From the NCBI GenBank assembly GCA_902540805.1, contig CACBON010000012.1:1-33604 (forward strand): a DNA stretch of 33,604 bases. Direction: 5' to 3'. The position numbers and the translations under genes are program-made. Source of the DNA: an uncultured Alphaproteobacteria bacterium (GTDB taxonomy: Bacteria > Pseudomonadota > Alphaproteobacteria > Methylaequorales > Methylaequoraceae). The notes below the pieces were generated by a model, which was not told the origin of the DNA, did not search any database, and was given only the letters and a program-made list of their open reading frames with translations. Below, one piece after another: positions 26,079-33,604 of the stretch. Every line of letters begins with the position of its first letter. Position 1 is the stretch's first letter.

Positions 26079-27506
26079 TTGTTTGTAATACCAGAAATAT
26101 TTTTAGCTATTTGCGCAGTTATCATTTTATTCATAACTCCTTTTTTGAAAAAAAATAGCTATTTGACCATTTCATATTTAAGTCTTTTTGTGGTTTTACT
26201 ATCGCAATTCCTAATTTTAAAAGATATATTTTATTCAGAGATAATTTTTAATGGTTTCTTCATTGTTGATTCCTTTGGTTCTTTTCTTAAATCACTAATA
26301 CTAATAGGAGCTGGTTTAATATTTTACTTTTATCTCACTGTTAATAATCCAAAATCACTTAAAAGACCTGAGTTTGCAATTATTCTCTTAATATCAATTG
26401 TTGGTATGCTTTTGATGATTTCATCAAATGATCTGTTATCTCTTTTTATGTCAATGGAACTTCAAAGTCTTTCTTTATACATTTTAGTTTCGTTTAGTAG
26501 GGATGATTTTACATCTTCAGAAGCAGGCGTGAAATATTTTATTATTGGAAGTTTATCTACTTGTATATTTTTATTTGGAACTAGTCTTGTGTATGGTTTG
26601 GTAGGTTCTACAAGTTTTAACGAAATAAGTGTATTTATGTCTGACCTCTACTCAACTCCAACAATGTTAATAGTTGGTTTAATTTTTATTCTTGTTTCAT
26701 TGTCGCTTAAAATTTCTGCAGCTCCATTTCATATGTGGACACCTGATGTTTATCAAGGTGCTCCCTCAATAATAACAACATTACTTTCTACCCTTCCAAA
26801 AATTGCCGCCTTTGGAGTTTTGATTAGATTGCTAGTTTATCCCTTTGGAGAAATAATAGTTGATTGGGGAAAAATCTTAATTATCCTTTCGATATCTTCA
26901 ATGCTAATAGGATCTCTAGGCGCATTAAGACAAACTGATTTAAAAAGATTAATGGCTTATAGCACTATTAATCATATTGGTTTCATTTTGATGGGTTTAA
27001 TACCTGGATCAGAGGATGGAATTACATCTATTTGTATATACTTGATATTTTACGTAACAATGAATTTGGGAATTTTCTTGTTTATTTTAAATATGCAAAG
27101 GGATCAAGTCAGTGTCACATCTATAAAAGATCTCTCAGGATTATATCGCTCACAACCACTAACAGCAGGATGTATTTCAATAATATTATTTTCAATGGCT
27201 GGTATTCCACCAATGGCAGGTTTCATCGGAAAACTTATTATACTTAATATTGTAATTGACAATAATCTGTTTTTCTTGGCTGTAATTGCAGTTCTGACCT
27301 CAGTGATTGCGGCGTTTTATTATATAAGGTTAATAAAGTCTATATTTTTTGATGATCCATTAGAGGAGTTAGATACTATAGGTAATGATCATTCAAAATA
27401 TATGTTGTGTGGTTTTGCGTTTTTTAATTTAACTGTAGTTTTTTATCCTCAATTTTTTTTAAATTTGTGTGCTTCAGTTACTTTGTCTCTTTTTGCGGTA
27501 AAGTGA
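26079..27506 (+). CDS. nuoN: NADH-quinone oxidoreductase subunit N (antiporter-like)
   Basis: A 475-residue proton-pumping subunit, 14 helices expected. Family blocks: SMELQSLSLYILVSFSRDD with the key Glu, EAGVKYFIIGSLSTCIFLFG, KISAAPFHMWTPDVYQGAP with the key Lys, and KRLMAYSTINHIGFILMG. The frame starts at TTG (FVIPEIFLAICAV), following AGAGAAG a few bases before; this weak site leaves the exact start uncertain. It ends the nuo set, and birA begins one base later, so the operon continues. Confidence 0.96.
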   Translation: MFVIPEIFLAICAVIILFITPFLKKNSYLTISYLSLFVVLLSQFLILKDIFYSEIIFNGFFIVDSFGSFLKSLILIGAGLIFYFYLTVNNPKSLKRPEFAIILLISIVGMLLMISSNDLLSLFMSMELQSLSLYILVSFSRDDFTSSEAGVKYFIIGSLSTCIFLFGTSLVYGLVGSTSFNEISVFMSDLYSTPTMLIVGLIFILVSLSLKISAAPFHMWTPDVYQGAPSIITTLLSTLPKIAAFGVLIRLLVYPFGEIIVDWGKILIILSISSMLIGSLGALRQTDLKRLMAYSTINHIGFILMGLIPGSEDGITSICIYLIFYVTMNLGIFLFILNMQRDQVSVTSIKDLSGLYRSQPLTAGCISIILFSMAGIPPMAGFIGKLIILNIVIDNNLFFLAVIAVLTSVIAAFYYIRLIKSIFFDDPLEELDTIGNDHSKYMLCGFAFFNLTVVFYPQFFLNLCASVTLSLFAVK

Positions 27507-27507
27507 T

Positions 27508-28227
27508 ATGGATTCAGGTTTTTTTGATCTTTACTTTTTTAAAAATCTTGAAAATTCAAATGATAAAATCAAAGAGGTCGTTAAAAAAAATGATAATACC
27601 AATTTAGCACTTTTATGTTTAAATCAGATGAAAGGAAGAGGAAGAAAAGGCAGAGTTTGGAAAAGTAAGGAAGGTGACCTTACATGTTCAATTTTAATAA
27701 AAAAAAAATTAGATATCTCTGAAGTTGGACGAATAAATATTATAATTGTTTCAATACTTATTAATATATTTGAAGATTTAGGTATAGATACGGTTAAATT
27801 TAAATGGCCAAATGATATCATAATCAATAAAAAAAAAGTTGCTGGAATTTTAATTGAAACAAGTATTTCAAATAATACTGTTACTCAATTTGTAATAGGT
27901 ATTGGGGTAAACATAAAATCATGGCCGAATGGTTTTGGTTGTTCTTCAACCTCTTTATTTGAAAACGGATTGAACATAGAAGCTCATAAACTATTTTTTA
28001 GTATAATTAAAAGATTATATTACTTTATTGAAAATTACTCAAAAATTGAGTTTTTGCTTTTAAGTGAAAGATTGTCAAATTATTTTTTTGATAAAAAGTC
28101 ATTAATAAATATTTACAATGGAAAAAATAAAAGTGCAGGTTTTTTTTCAAAAATTGGACCTTTGGGTGAATTGATTATAAAAAGTAACAATAAAAATTTA
28201 ACTATAACTTATGGTGAGATCGTCTAA
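27508..28227 (+). CDS. birA: Biotin--[acetyl-CoA-carboxylase] ligase (no DNA-binding domain)
   Basis: A 239-residue enzyme that activates biotin with ATP and attaches it to carboxylase carrier domains. The biotinyl-AMP loop is MKGRGRKGRVWKSKEGD (GRGRxGR), and FKWPNDIIINKKKVAGILIE carries the catalytic Lys region; IGIGVNIKSWP follows. The N-terminal helix-turn-helix of the E. coli type is absent, so it should not act as a repressor. It starts one base after nuoN and overlaps coaX by one base. birA after nuoN is a common alphaproteobacterial arrangement. bioB at 2491 can supply its substrate. Confidence 0.94.
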   Translation: MDSGFFDLYFFKNLENSNDKIKEVVKKNDNTNLALLCLNQMKGRGRKGRVWKSKEGDLTCSILIKKKLDISEVGRINIIIVSILINIFEDLGIDTVKFKWPNDIIINKKKVAGILIETSISNNTVTQFVIGIGVNIKSWPNGFGCSSTSLFENGLNIEAHKLFFSIIKRLYYFIENYSKIEFLLLSERLSNYFFDKKSLINIYNGKNKSAGFFSKIGPLGELIIKSNNKNLTITYGEIV

Positions 28228-28982
28228 TGAACCTCACAATCGATATTGGAAATACAAATGTTATGATTTGTATTTTTAAGAATAATCAAATTATTAAATG
28301 TGATAAAGTAAATGTGATAAATTTCTCAAAAAATAAACAATATAATTTTTTTAAAAAACTTTTTTTGAAATATAAAATATTAAACGTACTTATTTCTTCT
28401 GTTGTGCCAGGTATCTCAGAAAAATTTTTTGAAATATTTGAGACATTAAAAGTCGATTTTTTTCAAATAAAAAATTTATTGAGAATTTGTAATTTAAAAA
28501 CAAATATTAGGAATAAAAAATCCATAGGTAACGATAGATTAATAAATATAATATACGCTAAACATTTATATGCAAAATCGAAAGTAATAATCGATTTTGG
28601 TACAGCCACCACAATTGATGTTTTGGACAAACATGGTGTATATGATGGTGGTGTTATTACCCCTGGAATTGATCTTTCTCTAAAATCGTTACAAATGGGA
28701 ACAGCTAAACTTCCTCTTGTAAACTTTAAAAAAACGAATGCAGTTGTCGGTAAAAGTACTAAAGAGGCTATTCAATCTGGCTTTTTTTGGGGTTATGTGT
28801 CTATGATACAAGGACTAACTCAAAAAATACAAAAAGAGAAGAAAACTAAGTTTAAAATTATACTTACTGGAGGTAATGCTAAATTCTTTGAGAGTTGCTT
28901 TGATAATGTTATTAAAATTGACGAATATTTTAACTCAAAAGGTTTAAATTATATTACTAATACTTACTTTAAAAAATTATGA
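28227..28982 (+). CDS. coaX: Type III pantothenate kinase
   Basis: A 251-residue enzyme that phosphorylates pantothenate, the first committed step of CoA synthesis. The ATP-binding motif LTIDIGNTNVMICIF opens the protein. IGNDRLINIIYA, IIDFGTATTIDVLD with the catalytic Asp, and YDGGVITPGIDLSLKSL (pantothenate and cation site) follow, then a Gly-rich LTGGNAKF. Type III enzymes need a monovalent cation and are not inhibited by CoA. It overlaps birA by one base and rnj by four. Confidence 0.95.
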   Translation: MNLTIDIGNTNVMICIFKNNQIIKCDKVNVINFSKNKQYNFFKKLFLKYKILNVLISSVVPGISEKFFEIFETLKVDFFQIKNLLRICNLKTNIRNKKSIGNDRLINIIYAKHLYAKSKVIIDFGTATTIDVLDKHGVYDGGVITPGIDLSLKSLQMGTAKLPLVNFKKTNAVVGKSTKEAIQSGFFWGYVSMIQGLTQKIQKEKKTKFKIILTGGNAKFFESCFDNVIKIDEYFNSKGLNYITNTYFKKL

Positions 28983-30628
28983 ATTATACAAAAAAAGATC
29001 TTTTATATTTGCCCTTAGGTGGATCTGGCGAAATTGGAATGAACTGTAACTTATATCACTATGAAGACAAATGGATAATGGTTGATTTAGGTGTAACTTT
29101 TAGTGACAACGATTCAAATAATTATGATTTAATAATGCCCAATATCGATTTTATTCTCGAAAGAGTTGATAAACTTTCAGCACTTATACTTACACACGCT
29201 CATGAGGACCATATTGGTGCAGTACCTTACTTATTAAAAAAACTAAAAAATGTTCCAATATATGCAACATCATTTACCGCATCTGTACTAAAAAGAAAAT
29301 TCACGTCAGTTGGTTTAACAGATTTTCAAATTAATTTAATGGAATATGGAAAGGAAATACGTATCGATGACTTTATTCTAGAAATTTTTTGCATGACCCA
29401 TTCAATACCAGAATCTAACGCAGTAATGATAAAAACTAAACAAGGGAATATCTTTCATTCAGGTGATTGGAAACTTGATCCACGTCCTTTGATTGGAAAG
29501 CCATTAGATGAAACCAACCTGAAAAATTTTATAAATGAAGGAGTTGATGTCATGGTTTGTGATTCAACAAACGTATTTGAAGTTAACTCTTCAGGAAGTG
29601 AAGCAGAAGTAAGAGATAATCTGCAAAAAATATTTTCTGAAAAAAAAAAAGGAAAAATTATTATTACGTGTTTTGCATCAAATGTTGCAAGAGTTGAAAC
29701 TATTCTAAAAGTATCAAAAAACTCAAACAAATGTTGTTTATTTCTAGGTAGATCATTACAAAAAATAGTTGAGTCAGCAAAAGAGAACAATCTTTTATTA
29801 GGATTTAATAATATTTTAACAGAAAAAGAAGCAGAAATGATTTCTGAAGACGATTTAGTTGTAATTTGTACAGGTAGTCAAGGTGAAAATAGAGCTGCAT
29901 TGAGTAGACTTGTTGAGGGAAGGCATAGGTATTTTAAACTAGAAAAAAATGATACTGTAATTTTTTCTTCTAGAGAAATTCCAGGTAATGAAAAAAGAAT
30001 AAATCAGATTAAATCGGTTGTTTCAAGGAATGGTTGTACTCTGCTAGACGACTCCAATGCTAAAGTTCATGTTTCTGGTCATCCATCAAGAGGTGAACTA
30101 AAAAAAATGTATGACTTGGTTCTTCCAGACATGTTGATTCCAATTCATGGAGAATATAGGCATTTAAATGAACATATAAAATTTTCAAAAAAATGTGGAA
30201 TTAAAAATCAATTGCTAGTGGAAAATGGAGATCTTGTTAAATTAAGTAAAGATTCAACAAAGTGTATTGTAACCAAAGTGCACAATGGAAGAAATGTTTT
30301 AAAAGGTAATAAAATCATTCCAATTAATCACAAGTTATTAAAAGATTTAGATTTTATTTCTACTAACGGTGAGGTGTTTGTTAATTTGATAATGAGTATC
30401 CAGGATAGATTATTAACTGATCCAGTAATCTATAGCAAATCAATATTATTGGAGGAAAGCAGTAAAAATGAACTTAGCCAAATCCTATCCGATTCTATTA
30501 AGAGTTTATCTAATAAGTCTATTGATGACGAGGTTTTATGTAATGAAATAAAAATTCAAATAAGAGGATATTTAAAAGATAAAATTGGATTAAAACCTCT
30601 AACCTGTGTTGAGATTGTTAGGATTTAG
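28979..30628 (+). CDS. rnj: Ribonuclease J family protein
   Basis: A 549-residue metallo-beta-lactamase/beta-CASP nuclease with 5'-exonuclease and endonuclease roles in RNA decay and rRNA maturation. GGSGEIGMNCNLYHY is the start block, LTHAHEDHIGAVPYL is the HxHxDH zinc motif near residues 73-78, GNIFHSGDWKLDP gives the fourth ligand, and the beta-CASP motifs include CDSTN, FASNVARVE and VSGHPSRGELKKMYDLV with the terminal His ligand near HGEYRHL. The length is typical. It overlaps coaX by 4 bases. A run of eleven A at about 29640-29650 keeps its frame. Confidence 0.95.
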   Translation: MNYTKKDLLYLPLGGSGEIGMNCNLYHYEDKWIMVDLGVTFSDNDSNNYDLIMPNIDFILERVDKLSALILTHAHEDHIGAVPYLLKKLKNVPIYATSFTASVLKRKFTSVGLTDFQINLMEYGKEIRIDDFILEIFCMTHSIPESNAVMIKTKQGNIFHSGDWKLDPRPLIGKPLDETNLKNFINEGVDVMVCDSTNVFEVNSSGSEAEVRDNLQKIFSEKKKGKIIITCFASNVARVETILKVSKNSNKCCLFLGRSLQKIVESAKENNLLLGFNNILTEKEAEMISEDDLVVICTGSQGENRAALSRLVEGRHRYFKLEKNDTVIFSSREIPGNEKRINQIKSVVSRNGCTLLDDSNAKVHVSGHPSRGELKKMYDLVLPDMLIPIHGEYRHLNEHIKFSKKCGIKNQLLVENGDLVKLSKDSTKCIVTKVHNGRNVLKGNKIIPINHKLLKDLDFISTNGEVFVNLIMSIQDRLLTDPVIYSKSILLEESSKNELSQILSDSIKSLSNKSIDDEVLCNEIKIQIRGYLKDKIGLKPLTCVEIVRI

Positions 30629-30636
30629 ATTATAAT
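30609..30636 (+). promoter_or_regulatory. Internal promoter for mce-DUF1467-proS-lolC (leaderless arrangement)
   Basis: TTGAGA (30609-30614), a 16-base spacer and a perfect TATAAT (30631-30636) form the best-matching promoter in the window. The -35 box lies inside the end of rnj, and the mce ATG follows the -10 box after only 6 bases, so transcription would begin at or within the start codon. Confidence 0.55.
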
Positions 30637-30642
30637 ACTCTA

Positions 30643-31047
30643 ATGATTACAAAATTCAACCACGTTGCTATAGTTGTTCCAGATTTAAATGCTGCAAAAA
30701 AAAAGTATAAAGAAGTGTTAGGTGCTAAAGTTTCTGAAATTTCTAATTATATAGAACATGGCGTGAGCGTTGTATTTGTAGAATTAGAAAATACAAAAAT
30801 TGAACTTATGCATCCTTATGGAAATAATTCTCCAATTACTAAGTTTTTAGAAAATAACAAAAACGGATCAATCCATCATATATGTATTGAGGTAAAGGAC
30901 ATTAAAAAATCAGTTGAAAAACTCAAGAAAAATAGAATAAGAATTTTAGGTGATGAAACACCTAAAATTGGAGCTCACAACAAACCAGTAATTTTTTTAC
31001 ACCCAAAAGACTTTTATGGTACATTAATAGAGCTTGAACAGGAGTAG
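30643..31047 (+). CDS. mce: Methylmalonyl-CoA epimerase
   Basis: A 134-residue vicinal oxygen chelate (glyoxalase-fold) enzyme that interconverts (R)- and (S)-methylmalonyl-CoA in propionyl-CoA breakdown. Two beta-alpha-beta modules are seen: FNHVAIVVPDLNAAKKKYKEVLGA with a metal His, VVFVELENTKIELMHPYG with the metal Glu, SIHHICIEVKDI with the second His, and FLHPKDFYGTLIELEQ with the last Glu. Length and motifs fit the family. It may be read from its own promoter at 30609. DUF1467 begins 2 bases later. Confidence 0.92.
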   Translation: MITKFNHVAIVVPDLNAAKKKYKEVLGAKVSEISNYIEHGVSVVFVELENTKIELMHPYGNNSPITKFLENNKNGSIHHICIEVKDIKKSVEKLKKNRIRILGDETPKIGAHNKPVIFLHPKDFYGTLIELEQE

Positions 31048-31049
31048 AT

Positions 31050-31268
31050 TTGTTCGGTCTTGAAATAATAGTTATATTTGTAGTGATCTGGTGGTTAGTG
31101 TTATTTACTATTCTCCCTCTAGGTGTTCAAAAAGAAGATAAAATATTAGGGGGAAATGATCCTGGTGCTCCAAAAAATCCGATGTTAAAAAAAAAGATAA
31201 TTCTAACATCAGTTATTTCATTTTTCTTGTCCATTATTGTATCTATTATAAAAAATGAAGTTTTCTAA
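31050..31268 (+). CDS. DUF1467 family membrane protein
   Basis: A 72-residue protein with two membrane helices: FGLEIIVIFVVIWWLVLFTILPLG at the start and a second near residues 50-66. The loop between them has GVQKEDKILGGNDPGAPKNP, the DUF1467 signature, and a KKK stop-transfer cluster. Function is unknown; it is largely confined to Alphaproteobacteria, where it sits between mce and proS as here. It starts at TTG after CAGGAG-like bases (AACAGGAGTAGATTTG), a good ribosome-binding site inside the end of mce. Its 3' end overlaps proS by 14 bases. Confidence 0.9.
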   Translation: MFGLEIIVIFVVIWWLVLFTILPLGVQKEDKILGGNDPGAPKNPMLKKKIILTSVISFFLSIIVSIIKNEVF

Positions 31269-32544
31269 TTTTTTTATACCGACACTCAAAGAATCACCCA
31301 GTGATGTGAAAATGCGTTCTCATGATTTAATGATAAGGTCAGGAATGATTAGGCAAGAAACCTCAGGAATATATAGTTGGATGCCTTTAGGATTTAGAGT
31401 ATTAAAAAAAATTATTGATAAAATTGAATTTCTACACGATGAAAAAGGAATTAATCAAATGTTAATGCCTACAGTTCAGAGTTCAGATATCTGGAAAATA
31501 AGTAATCGCTATGATACCTATGGAAAAGAAATGTTGAGAATTATTGATAGAAATAATAAAGACCTTCTATACGGGCCTACAAATGAGGAAATGATTACAG
31601 CAATAGGGAAACAATATATTAAAAGTTATAAAAACCTACCAAGAAGATTTTATCATATACAGACAAAATTTAGAGACGAGATTAGGCCTAGATTTGGTGT
31701 AATGAGGGCAAGAGAATTTTTAATGAAAGACGCATATAGCTTTGATATTGACGAAGTTAGTGGAGAGAACACTTATTGTGAATTTTTTAAGCTTTATATA
31801 GAAATTTTTAATCAACTTGGTATTCCAGTTATACCTGTTAGAGCTCCAAGTGGAGAAATTGGTGGCAACTTATCCCATGAGTTTCATTTAGTTGTTAGCA
31901 CAGGTGAATCAGAAATTATTTTAGATAGTAAACTTTTAGATCAAAATTATGAGAGTTTTGAATTAGATCAAATTTTAAGTTTAAACTCTTATACAGAGGA
32001 TTATTTTCAAGAAATAGAAAATAAGAAAAATCTTAAAAACTTTAGAAGTATTGAATTAGGACATATTTTTTTATTTGGAACAAAATACTCAAGCTCTTTT
32101 GACTTCAATGTTGATTCCGAAAATGGAAAATTTATGCCGTATATGGGTTCATATGGAATTGGAATTTCACGAATACCGGCCGCGGCTATAGAACTTTCAA
32201 ATGACAATGAGGGTATTATATGGCCTAAAGCAATATCACCGTTTTCAGTGCATCTGATTAATTTAAATGTTGACGATTCTGAGTGTTCAGAGTTTTGCGA
32301 GAAATTTTATAAAGAAATTAAGGCAAGAGATATTGATATAATTTATGATGATAGAAACGAAAGACCTGGAAAAAAGTTTTCAGACGCTGATTTAATTGGA
32401 ATTCCATTACAGGTTATTTGTGGCAATTCCTTTAAAAAGGATCGTAAGATAAGTATTTTAAAGAGGTCAAATAAAGATCAATTTGATATTGGAGTTGAAA
32501 AAGCAATAGAAAAAATTATTGAGATGATTGGATGTAATGAATGA
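31255..32544 (+). CDS. proS: Prolyl-tRNA synthetase, short alphaproteobacterial type
   Basis: A 429-residue class II synthetase. The class II motifs are present: motif 2 YHIQTKFRDEIRPRFGVMRAREFLMKDAYSFD-type sequence (about residues 134-165) and motif 3 GSYGIGISRIPAAAIE near 300. TSGIYSWMPLGFRVL and LLYGPTNEEMIT are proline-site blocks. It lacks the roughly 180-residue editing insertion of E. coli ProRS, as in alphaproteobacterial and mitochondrial enzymes, so it cannot itself clear Ala-tRNA-Pro; a free-standing editing protein would be needed elsewhere. The C-terminal anticodon-binding domain begins near 335. Overlaps lolC by 4 bases. Confidence 0.95.
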   Translation: MKFSNFFIPTLKESPSDVKMRSHDLMIRSGMIRQETSGIYSWMPLGFRVLKKIIDKIEFLHDEKGINQMLMPTVQSSDIWKISNRYDTYGKEMLRIIDRNNKDLLYGPTNEEMITAIGKQYIKSYKNLPRRFYHIQTKFRDEIRPRFGVMRAREFLMKDAYSFDIDEVSGENTYCEFFKLYIEIFNQLGIPVIPVRAPSGEIGGNLSHEFHLVVSTGESEIILDSKLLDQNYESFELDQILSLNSYTEDYFQEIENKKNLKNFRSIELGHIFLFGTKYSSSFDFNVDSENGKFMPYMGSYGIGISRIPAAAIELSNDNEGIIWPKAISPFSVHLINLNVDDSECSEFCEKFYKEIKARDIDIIYDDRNERPGKKFSDADLIGIPLQVICGNSFKKDRKISILKRSNKDQFDIGVEKAIEKIIEMIGCNE

Positions 32545-33604
32545 TTTCTATTTTCGAGATATGGATTTCCTTAAAATATCTTTTTCCAAAAACAAAAGAA
32601 AAATTCTTCTCTGTTGTAACACTTTTTTCTTTTCTAGGAATTTCATTGGGGGTTGCTACCTTGATTATAGTAATGTCGGTAATGAATGGCTTTAGAGAGG
32701 AACTTACGTCTAAAATACTCGGTATTAATGGTCATTTAAAGATAAAGTCAACGTTCAGTGACGGTTTAAAAAATGATTCGCAATTGCCACAAAAAATAGT
32801 CGAATCCAATAAAAGCTTACTTGTACATAAAGTTGTATCAAGTCAGGGGTTATTGAGTTTTAAAAAATATTCAAGTGGAGTTTTAATTAAAGGGGTAACA
32901 GAAAACTTTTTCTTAGAAAGAAATATTCTTACAAAGACAATTTCTAGCAAATTTATAAGTGATTTCAAGAATAATGAAGGAATTTTTGTTGGAGAGAAGT
33001 TAAAAAAAAACTTGGTCTTAATATAGGCGATTATTTGACAATTTTATCATCACAAAACTATGAGACTGTTTTCGGAAATCTTCCAAGGTCAGCAAATTTT
33101 AAGATTATTGGTTTTTTTGATATTGGTATGTACGAATATGATACGTCTTTGATTTTTATGCCAATTAATTTACTTCAAAAGTTTTTAGATAATAATAAAA
33201 GAATTGATCATTACGAAATCATTGTTGATAATTTTAGTGACGTGGAATTGATTAAAACAAATTTACAACAAATCATACCGGATTATCTCAGAATTGTAGA
33301 CTGGCGTGAATTAAATCCTTCTTTATTTAATGCAATAGAAGTAGAGAGAAATGTTATGTTTTTGATACTTTTATTAATCATACTTGTCGCCGCATTTAAT
33401 TTAATTTCTTCAATGATGATTTTAGTTTCTAATAAAAAAAAAGATATTGGAGTGTTGAGAGTATTAGGAATTTCAAACTTTCAGCTTTTGAGAATTTTTG
33501 TTTTAAACGGTTTTCTAATCGGTTTTCTTGGAACTATTCTTGGTGTTGTATTAGGACTATCATTCTGTCTAAATATAAATGAAATAAAAAGTATTATTGA
33601 ATTT
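32541..33604 (+). pseudogene. lolC: Lipoprotein-releasing ABC transporter permease LolC/LolE, partial, with a frameshift
   Basis: The product begins FEIWISLKYLFPKTKEKFFS, has a first membrane helix near 20-45 ending in VMSVMNGFREEL, and a periplasmic domain, as in LolC/LolE, which lift lipoproteins out of the inner membrane for transfer to LolA. The first frame stops at 33026 after KLKKNLVLI. From 33011 the -1 frame continues open to the window end with clear LolC/E sequence: KLGLNIGDYLTIL, TSLIFMPINLLQKFL, VERNVMFLILLLIILVAAFN and KKKDIGVLRVLGIS. The break lies in a run of nine A (33002-33010), where ten would keep the frame. It could be a sequence error, a true mutation, or a site of slippage; the rest of the gene shows no decay. 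The ATGA overlap with proS suggests co-translation. Confidence 0.85.
33001..33012 (+). other. A9 run with A_AAA_AAC heptamer at the lolC frameshift
   Basis: In the upstream frame the codons are TTA AAA AAA AAC TTG. A slip back by one base on A AAA AAC puts CTT GGT CTT AAT next, exactly the frame that encodes the rest of the protein. Adding one A during transcription has the same effect. Confidence 0.5.

Noticed and set aside
27032-27247. 71-residue plus-strand frame inside nuoN
   Set aside because: Alternative frame of nuoN without a ribosome-binding site or recognisable composition.
1-33604. CRISPR array, insertion sequence, prophage or attachment-site duplication
   Set aside because: No regularly spaced repeats, transposase, integrase or tRNA-end duplication were seen; the three tRNA genes have no repeated 3' ends nearby.
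33026-33604. Treating the stop at 33026 as the real end of a short LolC-like protein
   Set aside because: Clear LolC/E sequence, including the later membrane helix and DIGVLRVLGIS, continues in the -1 frame to the window end.

Overview
This is an AT-rich, densely packed chromosomal segment of an alphaproteobacterium. The support is gene order rather than any single gene: a tRNA-Leu followed by tig-clpP-clpX-lon-hupB, then a complete 14-gene nuo (complex I) operon in the order A-N that runs directly into birA, coaX, an RNase J gene, mce, a DUF1467 gene, a short-type proS and lolC/E. The low GC, very short spacers, small genome-style packing and a stand-alone photolyase-like FAD protein suggest a streamlined, probably marine planktonic lineage (SAR11-like or another low-GC clade). 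I cannot place it more precisely from sequence alone.

Layout. 1-1039, minus strand: the 5' part of a photolyase/cryptochrome-like FAD-binding protein, preceded by two very small genes (a 50-residue exported Cys/His peptide and a 55-residue membrane peptide). 1109-3994: a methyltransferase (+), then trmL, a 61-residue hypothetical, bioB and a secreted hypothetical (all minus). 3995-5383: the fused NAD(P)HX-repair enzyme nnr, whose start codon directly abuts the start codon of the divergent secreted-protein gene. 5423-11526: tRNA-Leu, then the proteostasis block tig-clpP-clpX-lon and hupB with its own promoter. 11532-12479: a two-way terminator, a family-5 uracil-DNA glycosylase (minus), then tRNA-Val and tRNA-Asp. 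12546-13697: an unrecognised 383-residue exported protein. 13741-27506: nuoABCDEFGHIJKLMN. 27508-33604: birA, coaX, rnj, mce, DUF1467, proS and lolC/E, the last cut by the window edge and carrying a frameshift in an A9 run.

How the genes work together. Most of the window is core metabolism. Complex I oxidises NADH and pumps protons; nnr repairs damaged NAD(P)H; bioB makes biotin and birA attaches it to carboxylases; mce serves the propionyl-CoA route that such a biotin carboxylase feeds; coaX starts CoA synthesis. Tig, ClpXP and Lon handle folding and turnover of new proteins. No mobile element, CRISPR array or integrated phage was seen.

The most interesting signals are about expression. Several genes have TATAAT 6-7 bases before the start codon and no Shine-Dalgarno sequence, which fits leaderless mRNA. 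The tig start codon lies 6 bases after the 3' end of tRNA-Leu, so tRNA processing may create the tig mRNA 5' end. The lolC/E frameshift falls on A_AAA_AAC, where either a -1 ribosomal slip or polymerase slippage would restore the protein. I did not find a convincing new multi-gene system; the best candidates for unknown biology are the 383-residue exported orphan and the small exported or membrane peptides at the left edge.
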